Part shown: piece by piece, positions 51,405-61,081 of the stretch | Numbering within the stretch: position 1 is the first letter of the stretch | How the letters are laid out: each line of letters opens with the position of its first letter | From: Saprospiraceae bacterium | GTDB lineage: Bacteria; Bacteroidota; Bacteroidia; Chitinophagales; Saprospiraceae | Assembly (NCBI GenBank): GCA_019638455.1 | Contig: JAHBTU010000002.1 | Location: 1,460,501-1,524,500, forward strand | DNA: 64,000 nt | Direction of reading: 5' to 3' | Made by a program: the position numbers and the translations under genes | Notes under the pieces: model-generated | Database searches by the model: none | What the model was told of the DNA's origin: nothing | The model's input: the letters and a program-made list of their open reading frames with translations, nothing else

Positions 51405-53744
51405 TCATCCCCTTTTCACCATCAGCCGCTTTTCAGCGACTCCCTTATCCGTTTGGATGCGCAAGGTGTAGATGCCTTCTTGCCATTGGCCGACTTGGAG
51501 GCGCGTCGTGCGTTCGCCTGAGGGCTGCATCGAGTGGAGCACTTGGCCGAGTGTGTTGATGGCATCAATCCTTTCCACTTTTAGCTCGCCCGTCACGAGC
51601 AGCGCCACATCGGAAGCAGGATTGGGGTACACCTGAACCTGTTCGCTCAAATTGGAAGTAGTGGAAGTGGTGGATTCGAGCAGTTTTATCCAAACCGTGT
51701 CCTGCACGAGCGGCGCAGCTAATTGTCGCGGATTGCCATACGCATCTATGGCGCGGATTCCTTTGACCGGGACGGTGAACGGAACAACGCCCTTGTCCGC
51801 TCGTTCGATAATATCAATAATAATGATGAAATCCGACGAGAAGGTAAGTTTTGCAACCCGCCCAAATCCGTTGACCCCCTGCCCCGCAGTGGTGCGGGAA
51901 ATGCCCAAATCGAGCTGCCGACGGTTAAAATTGTCTTTGTGGAAAAAAAGCGTCTGGAAGCTGGGGCCTAAGAGGTCTTCCGCATAAAAAGTCTCAGGGT
52001 CGTGATTCACATACTCTGGATATTGCAACGCAAAAGCCAACCCGTACAAGTCAAGAGCAGGGTTGGAAGAACTGCCCACCAGCACATCTGCCTTGATTTC
52101 CAGAGGCGATGAACTGTTCGGGTTGACATAAATAGTATCGGCGGAAAATTTGACTCTTACTTTGGGCGCGGCAGGAACCCACGCGACCGTATTGGTGTCA
52201 ATAGGCACATAATGTTGCTGCACCGGCCCGATGTCCGAACTGTTCACAAGGCCATTCCCATCGCAATCCAAATGTTTGAAGTTCACGCCAGTAGCGACCG
52301 ATTGCTGCCAGTTAGGGGCAAATTGAGGGAGCCAAGCAGTCGTGGCGTTGGGGCGTGGCGCACCCACCGACGAATAGCCCAACCCAATGTTGAGCACATC
52401 ATAGACATTAGCTCTTTTGTCTCCATTGGCATCTCCCGGCATCACATAGTCAGTCGTGTTGGGGAGATTGTCGCACACCATGTAATAACTGTCTGTCACC
52501 AGCAACTGAGTGGCCGACGATACACAGCTATTGTTTTTCCAAACCGTCAGATTGGTTCGGTAGATGCCGCCGTAGGGAAAATGATGCACTACCGAATCCC
52601 ATTGTGAGGATTCCCAAATCGGGCTGCCATCACCAAAATCGAGTTGGGCAAACGAGTAATCGCCCGACGATAGATTGCTGAACCGATAGGTGTAACCCTG
52701 CTCCGGGTTGCCACTGACCAATTCCACTTTCATATCGGCCACGCAACTTCCCGTGCTGGCACCGCATTGACCTGCCCACCAGGCGGAAACGCCCGCCGCC
52801 ATAGCCTCACACTCATTGCCATAGGTATTCCCGTCGCAGCCACAAACCGGGGCGAACAACGACGGACAAAATCCCGCCGGGTTCACCATGTTTGGATTAA
52901 CGCAAGCTGGGTCGGCCACCGTGACCCGTTGGCAACGTGTGGTGGTGCAGCTGCCATCGCTCAAACTATCATACACCTCATATTGGGCACATATCAGGTA
53001 CGTCCCGTTAGAAGGGATGGGAAAACTAAAGTTAGGGGTTTGCGCTAAAACTTGATTGGACTTGCTTTCATACCATTGCACCGAAGTCAGGGTGCCTGCC
53101 GAAGTGCTCAATGGGTATATTTTGCCGTAAATCAGTTCTCCAACTGCTGTCACATGCACATCATAGTCGCACCAGTTGGGGTTTTGTTCGCTCACCTCGA
53201 TATTTTTGCAGGCTTTCACCTCGCAACCCAGCGCATCGGACACGGTCAGGCAAACCGAAAAATTGCCCTCTTGGGGGAAGGTGTGTTGCACCGTCTTGCC
53301 AACCGCCTCCGCGCCGTCGCCGAACTCCCAACGACAGGTCTGCATCGAAGCATCATACACATGCGCCTCAAAAAGATAACTATAAGCATTGAGTTCGCTA
53401 ATGGCGTAGCCAAATTTTGCTTGACAGGGCAATGTGTCTGAAACACAGGTGAGCGCCACGATTTCCAACCCGTCGGATGAGCAGCCAATGGGCAGCAATG
53501 TTGGTTCGGCGCTGAACCGAATCGTTTGGCCCACTTGAAGGGCATCCGTGCCAGCCACCGCTTTCAGGATATTGCCATTGTCGAGGTCAATAATTTTGAG
53601 ACCACAATCAGGCGTGGCGTTGGCTACCCAGCCAATACGTTCGCATTGGGCGAGCGCCCCACTACTGCTCGCCAGTAAAATAACGACGGCAGCGAGTAGC
53701 GTTTTCCAAGCAGAAAGCATCGAGAAGTAGAAGTTACTACGCAT
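51405..53744 (-). CDS. Secreted multi-domain protein: PKD, Kazal, dockerin and T9SS sorting domain
   Basis: Start at 53744 ([20 protein letters not shown]), with a signal peptide ending ASSSGALAQ. The 779-residue protein has a PKD domain ([20 protein letters not shown]), a Kazal-type Cys domain ([20 protein letters not shown]), a second PKD-like domain ([20 protein letters not shown]), dockerin/EF-hand-like Ca loops ([20 protein letters not shown] and [15 protein letters not shown]), a cohesin-like beta part ([14 protein letters not shown]...), and a T9SS type A domain ([20 protein letters not shown]). Such mixtures occur on the surface of gliding or polymer-degrading Bacteroidota. Confidence 0.9.
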   Translation of the reverse strand: MRSNFYFSMLSAWKTLLAAVVILLASSSGALAQCERIGWVANATPDCGLKIIDLDNGNILKAVAGTDALQVGQTIRFSAEPTLLPIGCSSDGLEIVALTCVSDTLPCQAKFGYAISELNAYSYLFEAHVYDASMQTCRWEFGDGAEAVGKTVQHTFPQEGNFSVCLTVSDALGCEVKACKNIEVSEQNPNWCDYDVHVTAVGELIYGKIYPLSTSAGTLTSVQWYESKSNQVLAQTPNFSFPIPSNGTYLICAQYEVYDSLSDGSCTTTRCQRVTVADPACVNPNMVNPAGFCPSLFAPVCGCDGNTYGNECEAMAAGVSAWWAGQCGASTGSCVADMKVELVSGNPEQGYTYRFSNLSSGDYSFAQLDFGDGSPIWESSQWDSVVHHFPYGGIYRTNLTVWKNNSCVSSATQLLVTDSYYMVCDNLPNTTDYVMPGDANGDKRANVYDVLNIGLGYSSVGAPRPNATTAWLPQFAPNWQQSVATGVNFKHLDCDGNGLVNSSDIGPVQQHYVPIDTNTVAWVPAAPKVRVKFSADTIYVNPNSSSPLEIKADVLVGSSSNPALDLYGLAFALQYPEYVNHDPETFYAEDLLGPSFQTLFFHKDNFNRRQLDLGISRTTAGQGVNGFGRVAKLTFSSDFIIIIDIIERADKGVVPFTVPVKGIRAIDAYGNPRQLAAPLVQDTVWIKLLESTTSTTSNLSEQVQVYPNPASDVALLVTGELKVERIDAINTLGQVLHSMQPSGERTTRLQVGQWQEGIYTLRIQTDKGVAEKRLMVKRG

Positions 53745-53873
53745 ACTTTGAGCGATGATGGACTTGCTACGGAGGGTCAACGAGCAAAAAAATCTTCATG
53801 GCACCCTCACCGCGACAAGTCTAATGTTCACAAGACAGACAAAACAAACGATAAGTTGGGACTAATTGAAATT

Positions 53874-53984
53874 TTACACCCCGCGCCGCCAAGTTTTAAG
53901 CATGATTGATTAAAAGCACAATCTGTTCAAAATCAGGTAAATCAATCATGGCCATCTGACAAAGGCCAGCAAATCAGGGTATAA
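53874..53984 (+). repeat. Dispersed repeat R2, copy 3
   Basis: Runs from TTACACCCCGCGCCGCCAAG to AAATCAGGGTATAA, matching 49188-49294. Apart from it, 53745-54211 shows nothing I can recognise. Confidence 0.75.
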
Positions 53985-54211
53985 CGGAACAAAGGTTCGG
54001 CTTAGCAAGCGCAAATCCAAAGACATTTTACATAACTTGCCGGAAAAAAAATTGTTCGTATTTTTGCTTAAAATTTTGATTTTCATTGTTTTAAGACATC
54101 CGTTTTGAATCCGTTTTCCCCAGCCCTCTTGTCATGTTGTTCCGCTGAAGGCTGAAAAGAATGTTGCATGACATGGCGGGGCTGTGGGCTTCCCATCAAC
54201 CTGTCGCCGCC

Positions 54212-55666
54212 ATGTTCAGCGAAAAATTAATTTCACTGCTTCAGACCTTCTCCAAATACGAGCTCAACCGCTTTCGGAAGTTCTTGCTGTCGCCATACCT
54301 GAACGACCAAGAAGACCTTACCCGCTTGTTCGACGTGGTGAACGAAGCCTTGCGCAAAGACGAGTATGCGCTCGCAAAACTTGACAAGCAAAAAGTCTGG
54401 AAGTCGCTTTACCCCACTCAGTCGTTCGACGATGCACATCTGCGGCGTTTGGCCTCTGACCTGAACCAAATGGCCCTTCGCTTTATGGTGGAAGAGCACA
54501 GAAACCAAAATGCCCTATCTGAAGCATTGGAATTGCAGAAAGTACTGGAAAAGCCGGACCTGAGCAAACATCTGAATGGGGTGGAACGACGCATAGAACG
54601 ATTATTGGCACATAGTGAAGGCAAATCGAGCGATTATTATTTTGCGCAATTCCAGCTGCACTGGAACATCTTTAGTCGTGCATCCAAAGTGGTAGCTACG
54701 ACCGGATATGCTGAAAAATTATCTTCCGCCGATTTTTTCCTTGAATGTTATTATCTGGCCCAAAAGCTAAAGCTGTACATCGCTTGGCTTCTGTACAGAG
54801 GTTTTCGGGTTACTGAACACGAAGTGCCCGTGATGCCCGGATTTTGGGAGTATTTGCAGGACAAGCGTTTTGCCGACATCCCTTTGATTCGCATCTACCG
54901 AAAAGTTATATTGTGCTTTGTGGAATCAGAGCAAGAAATACATTTTCAAGAGATGCTTAAAGACTTGCAACAATTTGCCAATGAAATAACAAAAAGCGAT
55001 TTGCGCGAATGTTATTATATGGCGCAGAATTATGCCGCCCTAAAAATCAATCAAGGCAAGACCGAGTACTACCGGAAAGTATTCGATATATTCAACAATA
55101 TGATGGAACAAGAAATTCTTGTGGAAAACAGGCAGCTGCCAGAGGCTGTTTTCAAGAATGTCATCACAGTCAGCTTAGGCGTAGGCGAATATGAATGGAC
55201 CGAACAGTTTATTCAAAGATATTCCGAATTTCTACCTGTCAACATTCGTGAGAATGCCAGAATGTTCAATCTGGCTTACCTGTATTTTTATCAAAAAAAT
55301 TATGACAAAGCGATAGAATACCTTCGTGATGTGGAATATAACGACGTAGTCTATGCACTCGGAGCAAAGTCCATCTTATTGCGTACTTATTATGAGCGCG
55401 GAGAGATGCTGGCCTTGGACTCCCTTATGGATAGTTTTAGAAATTACTTGCGCCGCAATAAAGTCATTTCTAAGAACCTGAAACGCGAGTACAATAATTT
55501 TATCTATTTGGTAAAAAAACTGACCACGATAACTCCACAAGACAAAAAATCTATTGCCAGTTTGCGTCGTCAAATCAGTGAGACATCTTACTCAATGCCC
55601 AAGAACTGGCTTCTAAAAAAAATTGCAGAAATTGAGGAAAATCAAAAATCAAGAGGAACAGGGTAA
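54212..55666 (+). CDS. Helical cytoplasmic protein, unknown function
   Basis: Start at 54212 (MFSEKLISLLQTFSKYELNR) because the frame upstream is poor in protein-like residues. The 484-residue protein is almost all alpha-helix, with no signal peptide or membrane segment. Recurrent helices such as LYFYQKNYDKAIEYLRDVEY and ESEQEIHFQEMLKDLQQFAN look like TPR repeats. I recognise no named family. It follows repeat R2. Confidence 0.7.
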   Translation: MFSEKLISLLQTFSKYELNRFRKFLLSPYLNDQEDLTRLFDVVNEALRKDEYALAKLDKQKVWKSLYPTQSFDDAHLRRLASDLNQMALRFMVEEHRNQNALSEALELQKVLEKPDLSKHLNGVERRIERLLAHSEGKSSDYYFAQFQLHWNIFSRASKVVATTGYAEKLSSADFFLECYYLAQKLKLYIAWLLYRGFRVTEHEVPVMPGFWEYLQDKRFADIPLIRIYRKVILCFVESEQEIHFQEMLKDLQQFANEITKSDLRECYYMAQNYAALKINQGKTEYYRKVFDIFNNMMEQEILVENRQLPEAVFKNVITVSLGVGEYEWTEQFIQRYSEFLPVNIRENARMFNLAYLYFYQKNYDKAIEYLRDVEYNDVVYALGAKSILLRTYYERGEMLALDSLMDSFRNYLRRNKVISKNLKREYNNFIYLVKKLTTITPQDKKSIASLRRQISETSYSMPKNWLLKKIAEIEENQKSRGTG

Positions 55667-55730
55667 TTTGTAATCAATGGTTCGTGAAGAATTTGAATTG
55701 CATGGTCAATTGATAGCCATAATCAGACTG

Positions 55731-55831
55731 CTGGACATTTTCAAATTTGCCACGAAGACGCAAAGCAAAATACTCATTGATTTGCCACATTTTGTGCCTT
55801 TGTGTCTTTGCAGCACAATAATAATGTCCAG
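55731..55831 (-). repeat. Dispersed repeat R3, copy 2
   Basis: Begins CTGGACATTTTCAAATTTGC and ends AATAATGTCCAG; reverse complement of 35967-36066 with about 85% agreement by eye. It directly abuts R1 copy B. Confidence 0.8.
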
Positions 55832-55955
55832 TATAGTCAACGCGAAGTGGTTTTGAGCGAACGGCGCTCGCAATCCTCTGAAAATCATGCAAATCAATCA
55901 AGGAAATCACTGCCTTGCCAACCGGCAGGTTCAAATCCTCTTTAATCTGGGTATA
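55832..55955 (-). repeat. Dispersed repeat R1, copy B (internally deleted)
   Basis: TATAGTCAACGCG to CTGGGTATA; lacks about 55 bases of the middle (the GTCAGACCCTG stretch) found in copies A and C. It abuts R3 at 55831. Confidence 0.8.
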
Positions 55956-56122
55956 GTGTGAGCCATAATTCACTTATTTTTTTGCAGGTTTCTATATTTC
56001 CCAACTGTGCATAAAAATATCAACGCTCACTCCAACTACGTCACGAGTACCTTCAAGGTGTTGAAATTCAAAAAATTAAGTCATTTTGTCAATACTCAAA
56101 TTCTTCACGCACCATTGATAAT

Positions 56123-56398
56123 GGGTGCATTTCAAATGGTCGCTTATGTACGCCGGAACACTTTTCCGGCATAAATCGGAACAGTGTTCCGATTTATAGT
56201 CAACGCAAATCAGCCCCGTCCGCTTTGCTTAGCCGGGCAAGCCCCTGAGTACAGGGTCTGACAAGGTGGTTTTGAACGAACGGTGCTCGCAATCCTTTGA
56301 AAATCATGCAAATCAATCAAGGAGATCCCTGCCTTGCCAACGGGCAGATTCAAATCCTCTTTAATCTGGGTATACTTGCGACAATTTGAAACGCACCC
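56123..56398. repeat. Inverted-repeat element R4, copy 2 (276 bp)
   Basis: Ends TGCATTTCAAATGGTCGC (to 56143) and GCGACAATTTGAAACGCA (from 56378) pair at about 19 of 21 positions. Its left 50 bases match 9932-9983. Its inside is the perfect palindrome AAATCGGAAC/GTTCCGATTT (56173-56196 region) and R1 copy C, so R1 sits within R4. The 740-base gap 55667-56407 is made of R3, R1 and R4. Confidence 0.75.
56195..56374 (-). repeat. Dispersed repeat R1, copy C (180 bp), nested in R4
   Basis: TATAGTCAACGCAAATC to CTGGGTATA, the reverse complement of 4866-5043 over its whole length. Confidence 0.85.
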
Positions 56399-56407
56399 TT
56401 TGTAACC

Positions 56408-57538
56408 ATGCAAAATCGCGATGTCAACAAATTGAAAAAACATCTACTCATTTTATTGGTCATAGGCAGATTTGCCGCCACCGCCCAACCTCTATCTCTC
56501 GAAACCGCCCTCTACGCCGGAGCCGTCTGGCGACACACACCCAAACTCACCACACAAACTGGCGAGACGCTTTGGGGCCAAGAAATCGGCTTTCGACTTC
56601 AGACGACCGGCCGACACGACTGGCAGGCGTGGCAACGCTATCCCGTCTGGGGGGTATCTCTGCTGCATTTTCGGCTGGGCGATGGCTCGCATGGCGACGG
56701 TTGGGGCCTGCTACCCCACTTGTCGGTACCCGTCGTCCGTGCTGGGGCATTCGCGGCGTTTTTCCGATTGGGCACGGGGCTGGCTTGGGTCTCGAACCCC
56801 TATGATTATTTTGACAACCCGGGGCAAAACGCGCTTGGAGGGCATTGGAACAATGTCACCCAGTTCCGCTTGGGCGCGGAATGGCGCTTGGGCGACCATC
56901 TGTGCCTCAACACTGGGGCAAGCCTCACGCACTTCTCCAACGGCGGCACCAACTTGCCCAACTTTGGCATCAACATACCCGCAGGCTATGCTGGGCTGGC
57001 TTGGTCGCCAAGGCCTATTCGCAGAACGGACTTTCTCCCCGCCAACAGCGACAAACGCTCTCAACGTCGCTTTGGCGGACTGCTGCAAACAGCCTTGGCC
57101 ATGCTCGAATACGGCGTGTTCGACGGCCCCAAATACCCGGTGTGGGCCGGAGCGGCGGCTGGCTACTTCCATTTCAACCAAGTGAACCGGCTCCATTTGG
57201 GGGTTGACTACGAGTTCAATCGCGCAATTTACGAGTTTGGCCTTCAATCCGCCGATTTCGGGAACAAGGCAGAAGCCAAGAAAGGGGCCACGAGGCTGGC
57301 AGTGTATGTGGCGGATGAGTTTTTGTTTGGCAACATGGGGGTGCAATTGCAAATGGGCCTCTATGTGGGCCGTGAGATAAGCCAGTATGTGTTGTCGCGC
57401 CAATACAGCAAGCTCACCGTGCGGGCCTATCTTCCCGCCTTGTTCACTACCTCTTTGCGGCCACATTTCGGCATCACCATGAAGGCGCACCAAACGACAG
57501 CGGAATATATCTCGCTGAATCTGGGATTGGTGCTTTGA
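56408..57538 (+). CDS. Acyloxyacyl hydrolase / lipid A 3-O-deacylase-like barrel (PagL-like)
   Basis: The 376-residue protein has a signal-like N-terminus (LKKHLLILLVIGRFAATAQP) and an outer-membrane barrel pattern. The PagL catalytic motif is present in LTHFSNGGTNLPNFGINIPA, with H175 and S177 in the HxSN form. PagL-type enzymes cut 3-O-acyl chains from lipid A in the outer membrane. The C-terminal half (from about 245) is a second run of barrel strands, making it longer than classic PagL (about 190). It is immediately upstream of Wzz- and ligase-like genes. Confidence 0.8.
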   Translation: MQNRDVNKLKKHLLILLVIGRFAATAQPLSLETALYAGAVWRHTPKLTTQTGETLWGQEIGFRLQTTGRHDWQAWQRYPVWGVSLLHFRLGDGSHGDGWGLLPHLSVPVVRAGAFAAFFRLGTGLAWVSNPYDYFDNPGQNALGGHWNNVTQFRLGAEWRLGDHLCLNTGASLTHFSNGGTNLPNFGINIPAGYAGLAWSPRPIRRTDFLPANSDKRSQRRFGGLLQTALAMLEYGVFDGPKYPVWAGAAAGYFHFNQVNRLHLGVDYEFNRAIYEFGLQSADFGNKAEAKKGATRLAVYVADEFLFGNMGVQLQMGLYVGREISQYVLSRQYSKLTVRAYLPALFTTSLRPHFGITMKAHQTTAEYISLNLGLVL

Positions 57539-57696
57539 CAAGGCGCATTGCGACGCTCGTAGTTTTTCTACTTTTGCGCCGATTTTGGGGCAGCGCGAGC
57601 ACTCTGCGCAGCGTTCCCCCGACGAGGCCAGCCCGCACAACCATCGCACAACAAAAACGGCACGAGCGAAGCAGCCTCTACGCAACCATCACAAAC

Positions 57697-58821
57697 ATGA
57701 ACAACCGCGACAACCTCCTCGGCGTTTTCCAGACGATGTACCGATGGAGAAAAACTATTCGGAACGTCTGTCTCATCGCGCTCGTCGGCAGCATTGCCCT
57801 CTCCCTGACGCTCAAAAACTATTTTCAAGCCAGCACTATTTTTTACCCTGCCAGTCCCGAACTGGCCAGCCCGGAACAAATTTTCGGCGCGACGGGGCAG
57901 GTGATGCGATATTTTGGCAACGACCACGACCTCGACCGCATCCATGAAATAGCCAACAGCAGCGAGCTGGTGGATTACATGGTGCATCGTTTTCGGCTCT
58001 ACGAGGTGTATGGCCTCGACTCCACTTCCCTGAAAGGACGCGCCAAGGTGCGTGAATACTTCCGCAGCCTTTATGTGGCGCAGAAAAACAAAAATGACGC
58101 TATCGAAATCAGCGTGGAAGACACTGACCCGCAACGCGCCGCCGAAATGGCCAACGCAGCCCGCGACAAAGTGAACGAAATCGCTCAGCGTCTCATCAAA
58201 AGCAGCCAATCGCGGCTGTTGGCAGCCTTCGAGGAAAACATCAAAAACAAAACTGCCGAATTGGAGGTGTTGAGCGATAGCCTGCGCGGATTGCAGGCTC
58301 AATACGGCATCTACTACGGCTCGGAACAGGGCGAGCAACTCGCCGCGCAACTGCTCGCCGCCGAAGCGGAAATCACCCGGGGCCGCGCACGCCTCGAGGT
58401 CTTGAGCAACAATCCGCACATACCCCGCGACACGGTGGAGTACATAAAAGCCAATCTTCGTGCATACGAACGCGAGCGCCAAAATCTTTTGGCAACCGGG
58501 CAAGGCAACGTCACCATCAAGGGGTTCAACGAGGGCTTGCCAAAAGTGGCCGTGATGACAGACCTGCACTTCCAAGCCCGCAAGCAGCTTAGTTTCGACC
58601 TCGAACGCTACAATCAGATTAGAGCCACGTTCAACACCGATATTCCTGCCGTGCAAATCGTGGAAGTGGCCGAGCCGCCGTTGCTCAAAAGCCGCCCCAA
58701 GCGCAGCGTGATTGTGCTTGCATCGGTCGTGGCGGCGTTTTTGTTTGCCGTGCTGGGGGTGCTTGTCGCCGAGGCGTACCGCGATTTTAACTGGAAAGAC
58801 ATCGCGCGCAGCGACGCTTGA
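57697..58821 (+). CDS. Wzz-like chain-length determinant protein
   Basis: Start at 57697 (MNNRDNLLGVFQTMYRWRKT), where the first helix soon follows (VCLIALVGSIALSLTL). The 374-residue protein has the Wzz/PCP arrangement: a membrane helix near 22-40, a long periplasmic coiled coil (IKSSQSRLLAAFEENIKNKT, then ELEVLSDSLRGLQAQYGIYY), and a second helix at the end (SVIVLASVVAAFLFAVLGVL), preceded by PPLLKSRPKRS. It likely controls polysaccharide chain length or export. Confidence 0.85.
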   Translation: MNNRDNLLGVFQTMYRWRKTIRNVCLIALVGSIALSLTLKNYFQASTIFYPASPELASPEQIFGATGQVMRYFGNDHDLDRIHEIANSSELVDYMVHRFRLYEVYGLDSTSLKGRAKVREYFRSLYVAQKNKNDAIEISVEDTDPQRAAEMANAARDKVNEIAQRLIKSSQSRLLAAFEENIKNKTAELEVLSDSLRGLQAQYGIYYGSEQGEQLAAQLLAAEAEITRGRARLEVLSNNPHIPRDTVEYIKANLRAYERERQNLLATGQGNVTIKGFNEGLPKVAVMTDLHFQARKQLSFDLERYNQIRATFNTDIPAVQIVEVAEPPLLKSRPKRSVIVLASVVAAFLFAVLGVLVAEAYRDFNWKDIARSDA

Positions 58822-58918
58822 TGGGGCGGCAAAAGCACCTCGTTTTTCAGAGCGCCACACGCGCTGATTGACTCTCCAATAATCCAAAACAACCCGCACA
58901 GATATTCTTTCAACGACG

Positions 58919-60394
58919 ATGTTACGCCGCCTGCATTCCATCTTGGCAGTACCCGACGACCACCCGCAGGGGGGGCTATTGTCGGTGTATTTGCTGACGA
59001 TGGTCGGCGCGGTGTTCGGGGGTATTTATCTGGGGATGCCCGCGTTGATGGCGATTCCGGCTGTGGTGGCAGTGGTGTGGTTGTCCGCGATGGACATTCG
59101 GAAAACCTTCTTGCTGATGCTGGTCAGCATTCCGCTTTCCATGGAGTTGGATTTGCCGGGCGGGTTTGCCACCGATTTGCCTTCCGAGCAATTCATGTGG
59201 CTGCTGACACTGGTGGGGAGCGGCTGGTTTTTGCGCAACTGGCGCACCATTGACACCCAGTTTTTGCGCCACCCCATCACGCTGGCACTATTGGCTCATC
59301 TGGCTTGGATTGTCATCACGACCATCACTTCGCAGCACTTTTATATTTCTTTCAAATACCTGCTTGCGAAAGTGTGGTATCTCATCGTGCTCTATTTCCT
59401 CGCTGCCCGTTTTTTGCAAGAAGAGCGCGATTTTAAAAACCTGCTTTGGTGTTTTTTCCTGCCGCTTCTTTTCGCCGTCCTGACGGTCATCGTCCGTCAT
59501 GCAGCGCGGGGCTTCAGTTTTGAAGAGGTCGGCTATGTGATGGGGCCGTTTTTTCGCAATCACGTCATGTATGCCTGTCTGCTGGCGGTTTTTCTTCCTT
59601 TCGTGTGGTATGGCGCCTATTGGTATCGGCGCTGGTCGGGGAGGTGGTTGTTGCTGGTGTTGGGCATTTTGGTGTTGTTGGTGGGTATCAACTTTGCCTA
59701 CACCCGCGCCGCCTATGTGGCGCTCGTGGGGGCCATTGGCATTTATTGGGTCGTGCGCTATCGGCTGTTAAAGGCTGCTTTGGTGGCTGTGGCGTTAGGG
59801 GTGGTGATGTTTGTCGGGTTCGTCGGCACGCGCGACAATTGGCTCCAATTCACCCCCAACTATGAGCGCACCGTGACCCACAAACGGTTCGACCGCCTGT
59901 TGGATGCCACCATCAAGTTGGAAGACATTTCCACCATGGAGCGCGTGTATCGGTGGGTAGCTGCTTCCTACATGATGCAAGAGCGGCCTTACACGGGATT
60001 TGGCCCCGCCACTTTTTATACTTTTTACAAAAACTACACCGTCACGAGTTTCAAAACTTATGTGAGCGACAACCCCGAACGCTCTGGCATACACAATTAC
60101 TTCCTCATGGTGGCGGTGGAACAAGGGTTGCCGGGGTTGGTCATTTTTCTGCTTTTCTGCGTCATCGTCATGCTCAAAGGTGAGCGCATCTACCACCGAA
60201 CGAAAGAAGCGTGGAAGAGGCGTGTCCTGCTCGCCTCGTTGCTTTGTTTCATGCTGACGCTCCTGCTGATGCTGATGAACGACCTGCTGGAGACCGACAA
60301 AATCGGCGCGTTGTTTTTTATGTCCACCGCCATTTTGGTCAATATGGACCTGCAAAGCCGCGACAACAAGACCCTCTCCTCTGCTTCCACCTGA
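58919..60394 (+). CDS. O-antigen ligase / polymerase family (Wzy_C) membrane protein
   Basis: The 491-residue protein has about 11-12 membrane helices and a periplasmic loop typical of the family before the end: RVYRWVAASYMMQERPYTGF, then GPATFYTFYKNYTV, and HNYFLMVAVEQGLPGLVIFL. Conserved residues (R in RVYRWV, H in HNYFL) match WaaL/Wzy_C. It would join or polymerise surface polysaccharide units. It follows the Wzz-like gene by 97 bases. Confidence 0.88.
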   Translation: MLRRLHSILAVPDDHPQGGLLSVYLLTMVGAVFGGIYLGMPALMAIPAVVAVVWLSAMDIRKTFLLMLVSIPLSMELDLPGGFATDLPSEQFMWLLTLVGSGWFLRNWRTIDTQFLRHPITLALLAHLAWIVITTITSQHFYISFKYLLAKVWYLIVLYFLAARFLQEERDFKNLLWCFFLPLLFAVLTVIVRHAARGFSFEEVGYVMGPFFRNHVMYACLLAVFLPFVWYGAYWYRRWSGRWLLLVLGILVLLVGINFAYTRAAYVALVGAIGIYWVVRYRLLKAALVAVALGVVMFVGFVGTRDNWLQFTPNYERTVTHKRFDRLLDATIKLEDISTMERVYRWVAASYMMQERPYTGFGPATFYTFYKNYTVTSFKTYVSDNPERSGIHNYFLMVAVEQGLPGLVIFLLFCVIVMLKGERIYHRTKEAWKRRVLLASLLCFMLTLLLMLMNDLLETDKIGALFFMSTAILVNMDLQSRDNKTLSSAST

Positions 60395-60417
60395 TTGGAG
60401 TCCCTTTAACTCCTTTT

Positions 60418-60999
60418 TCAAGCCCTATCACATTTTTCAATCGCCGAACAATTGTCCAGCACGATGTTGCCTCTGTATTTGAACATGGTGCCGGGGCCGT
60501 ACCATGCTTCGAGCGTGATGAAGCGCATTTCGCGGGTGGGCACGAACTGGAAGGGATAACGGCGCCAATCGTTGTGGTCAATCAGCGGCGACGAGGCCAG
60601 CAACATTTCCTTTTTGCCCCGCGTGGAGCTGCCCCATATCCGCAATCTGACCGGATGGTTGTAGCCCACATATTTGGGCACATGAGCCAGATAGATGGAA
60701 AAGGTGTAGCACACCCCGCCTTGAAGCGCCTCCGAAAGTCCCTGCGAGATGTCCTCGCTTGTGCCGTCGCGGCGCGTCACCAACCCCACACAGGTTTTGC
60801 CATCTTGTGCCGCGAATTGTATATCCCAAGCCCCCGGAAGAATATCGGGTGTGCTGTCGGGCGTGTCGGAGTGCCAGCCTTTGGGCAGTTTGGAGCGCCC
60901 CGGTTTGTCGTCTTCAAAAGATGGGTTGCGAATGGGGATTTTCTGGCTCGGCTGCCCCCAACACACGATAGCAAACAACAAAAATGCGAGGTACTTCAT
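60418..60999 (-). CDS. Secreted protein with CBM-like jelly-roll domain
   Basis: The 193-residue protein starts with a signal peptide (MKYLAFLLFAIVCWGQP). Then the N-terminal motif IRNPSFEDDKPGRSKLPKGW is like the NPSFE...GW start of carbohydrate-binding-type beta-sandwiches, and later SIYLAHVPKYVGYNHPVRLR and FITLEAWYGPGTMFKYRGNI complete it. It may bind carbohydrate or simply be a surface beta domain. It is convergent with the ligase gene and divergent from FtsX. Confidence 0.65.
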   Translation of the reverse strand: MKYLAFLLFAIVCWGQPSQKIPIRNPSFEDDKPGRSKLPKGWHSDTPDSTPDILPGAWDIQFAAQDGKTCVGLVTRRDGTSEDISQGLSEALQGGVCYTFSIYLAHVPKYVGYNHPVRLRIWGSSTRGKKEMLLASSPLIDHNDWRRYPFQFVPTREMRFITLEAWYGPGTMFKYRGNIVLDNCSAIEKCDRA

Positions 61000-61081
61000 G
61001 TTTTGGTATGGTTTAGGTAAGTTGAATGTAAAGGGTAAAAACTACTTTTGCCGCGATTTCAACGACCCAAGTACTACAACG

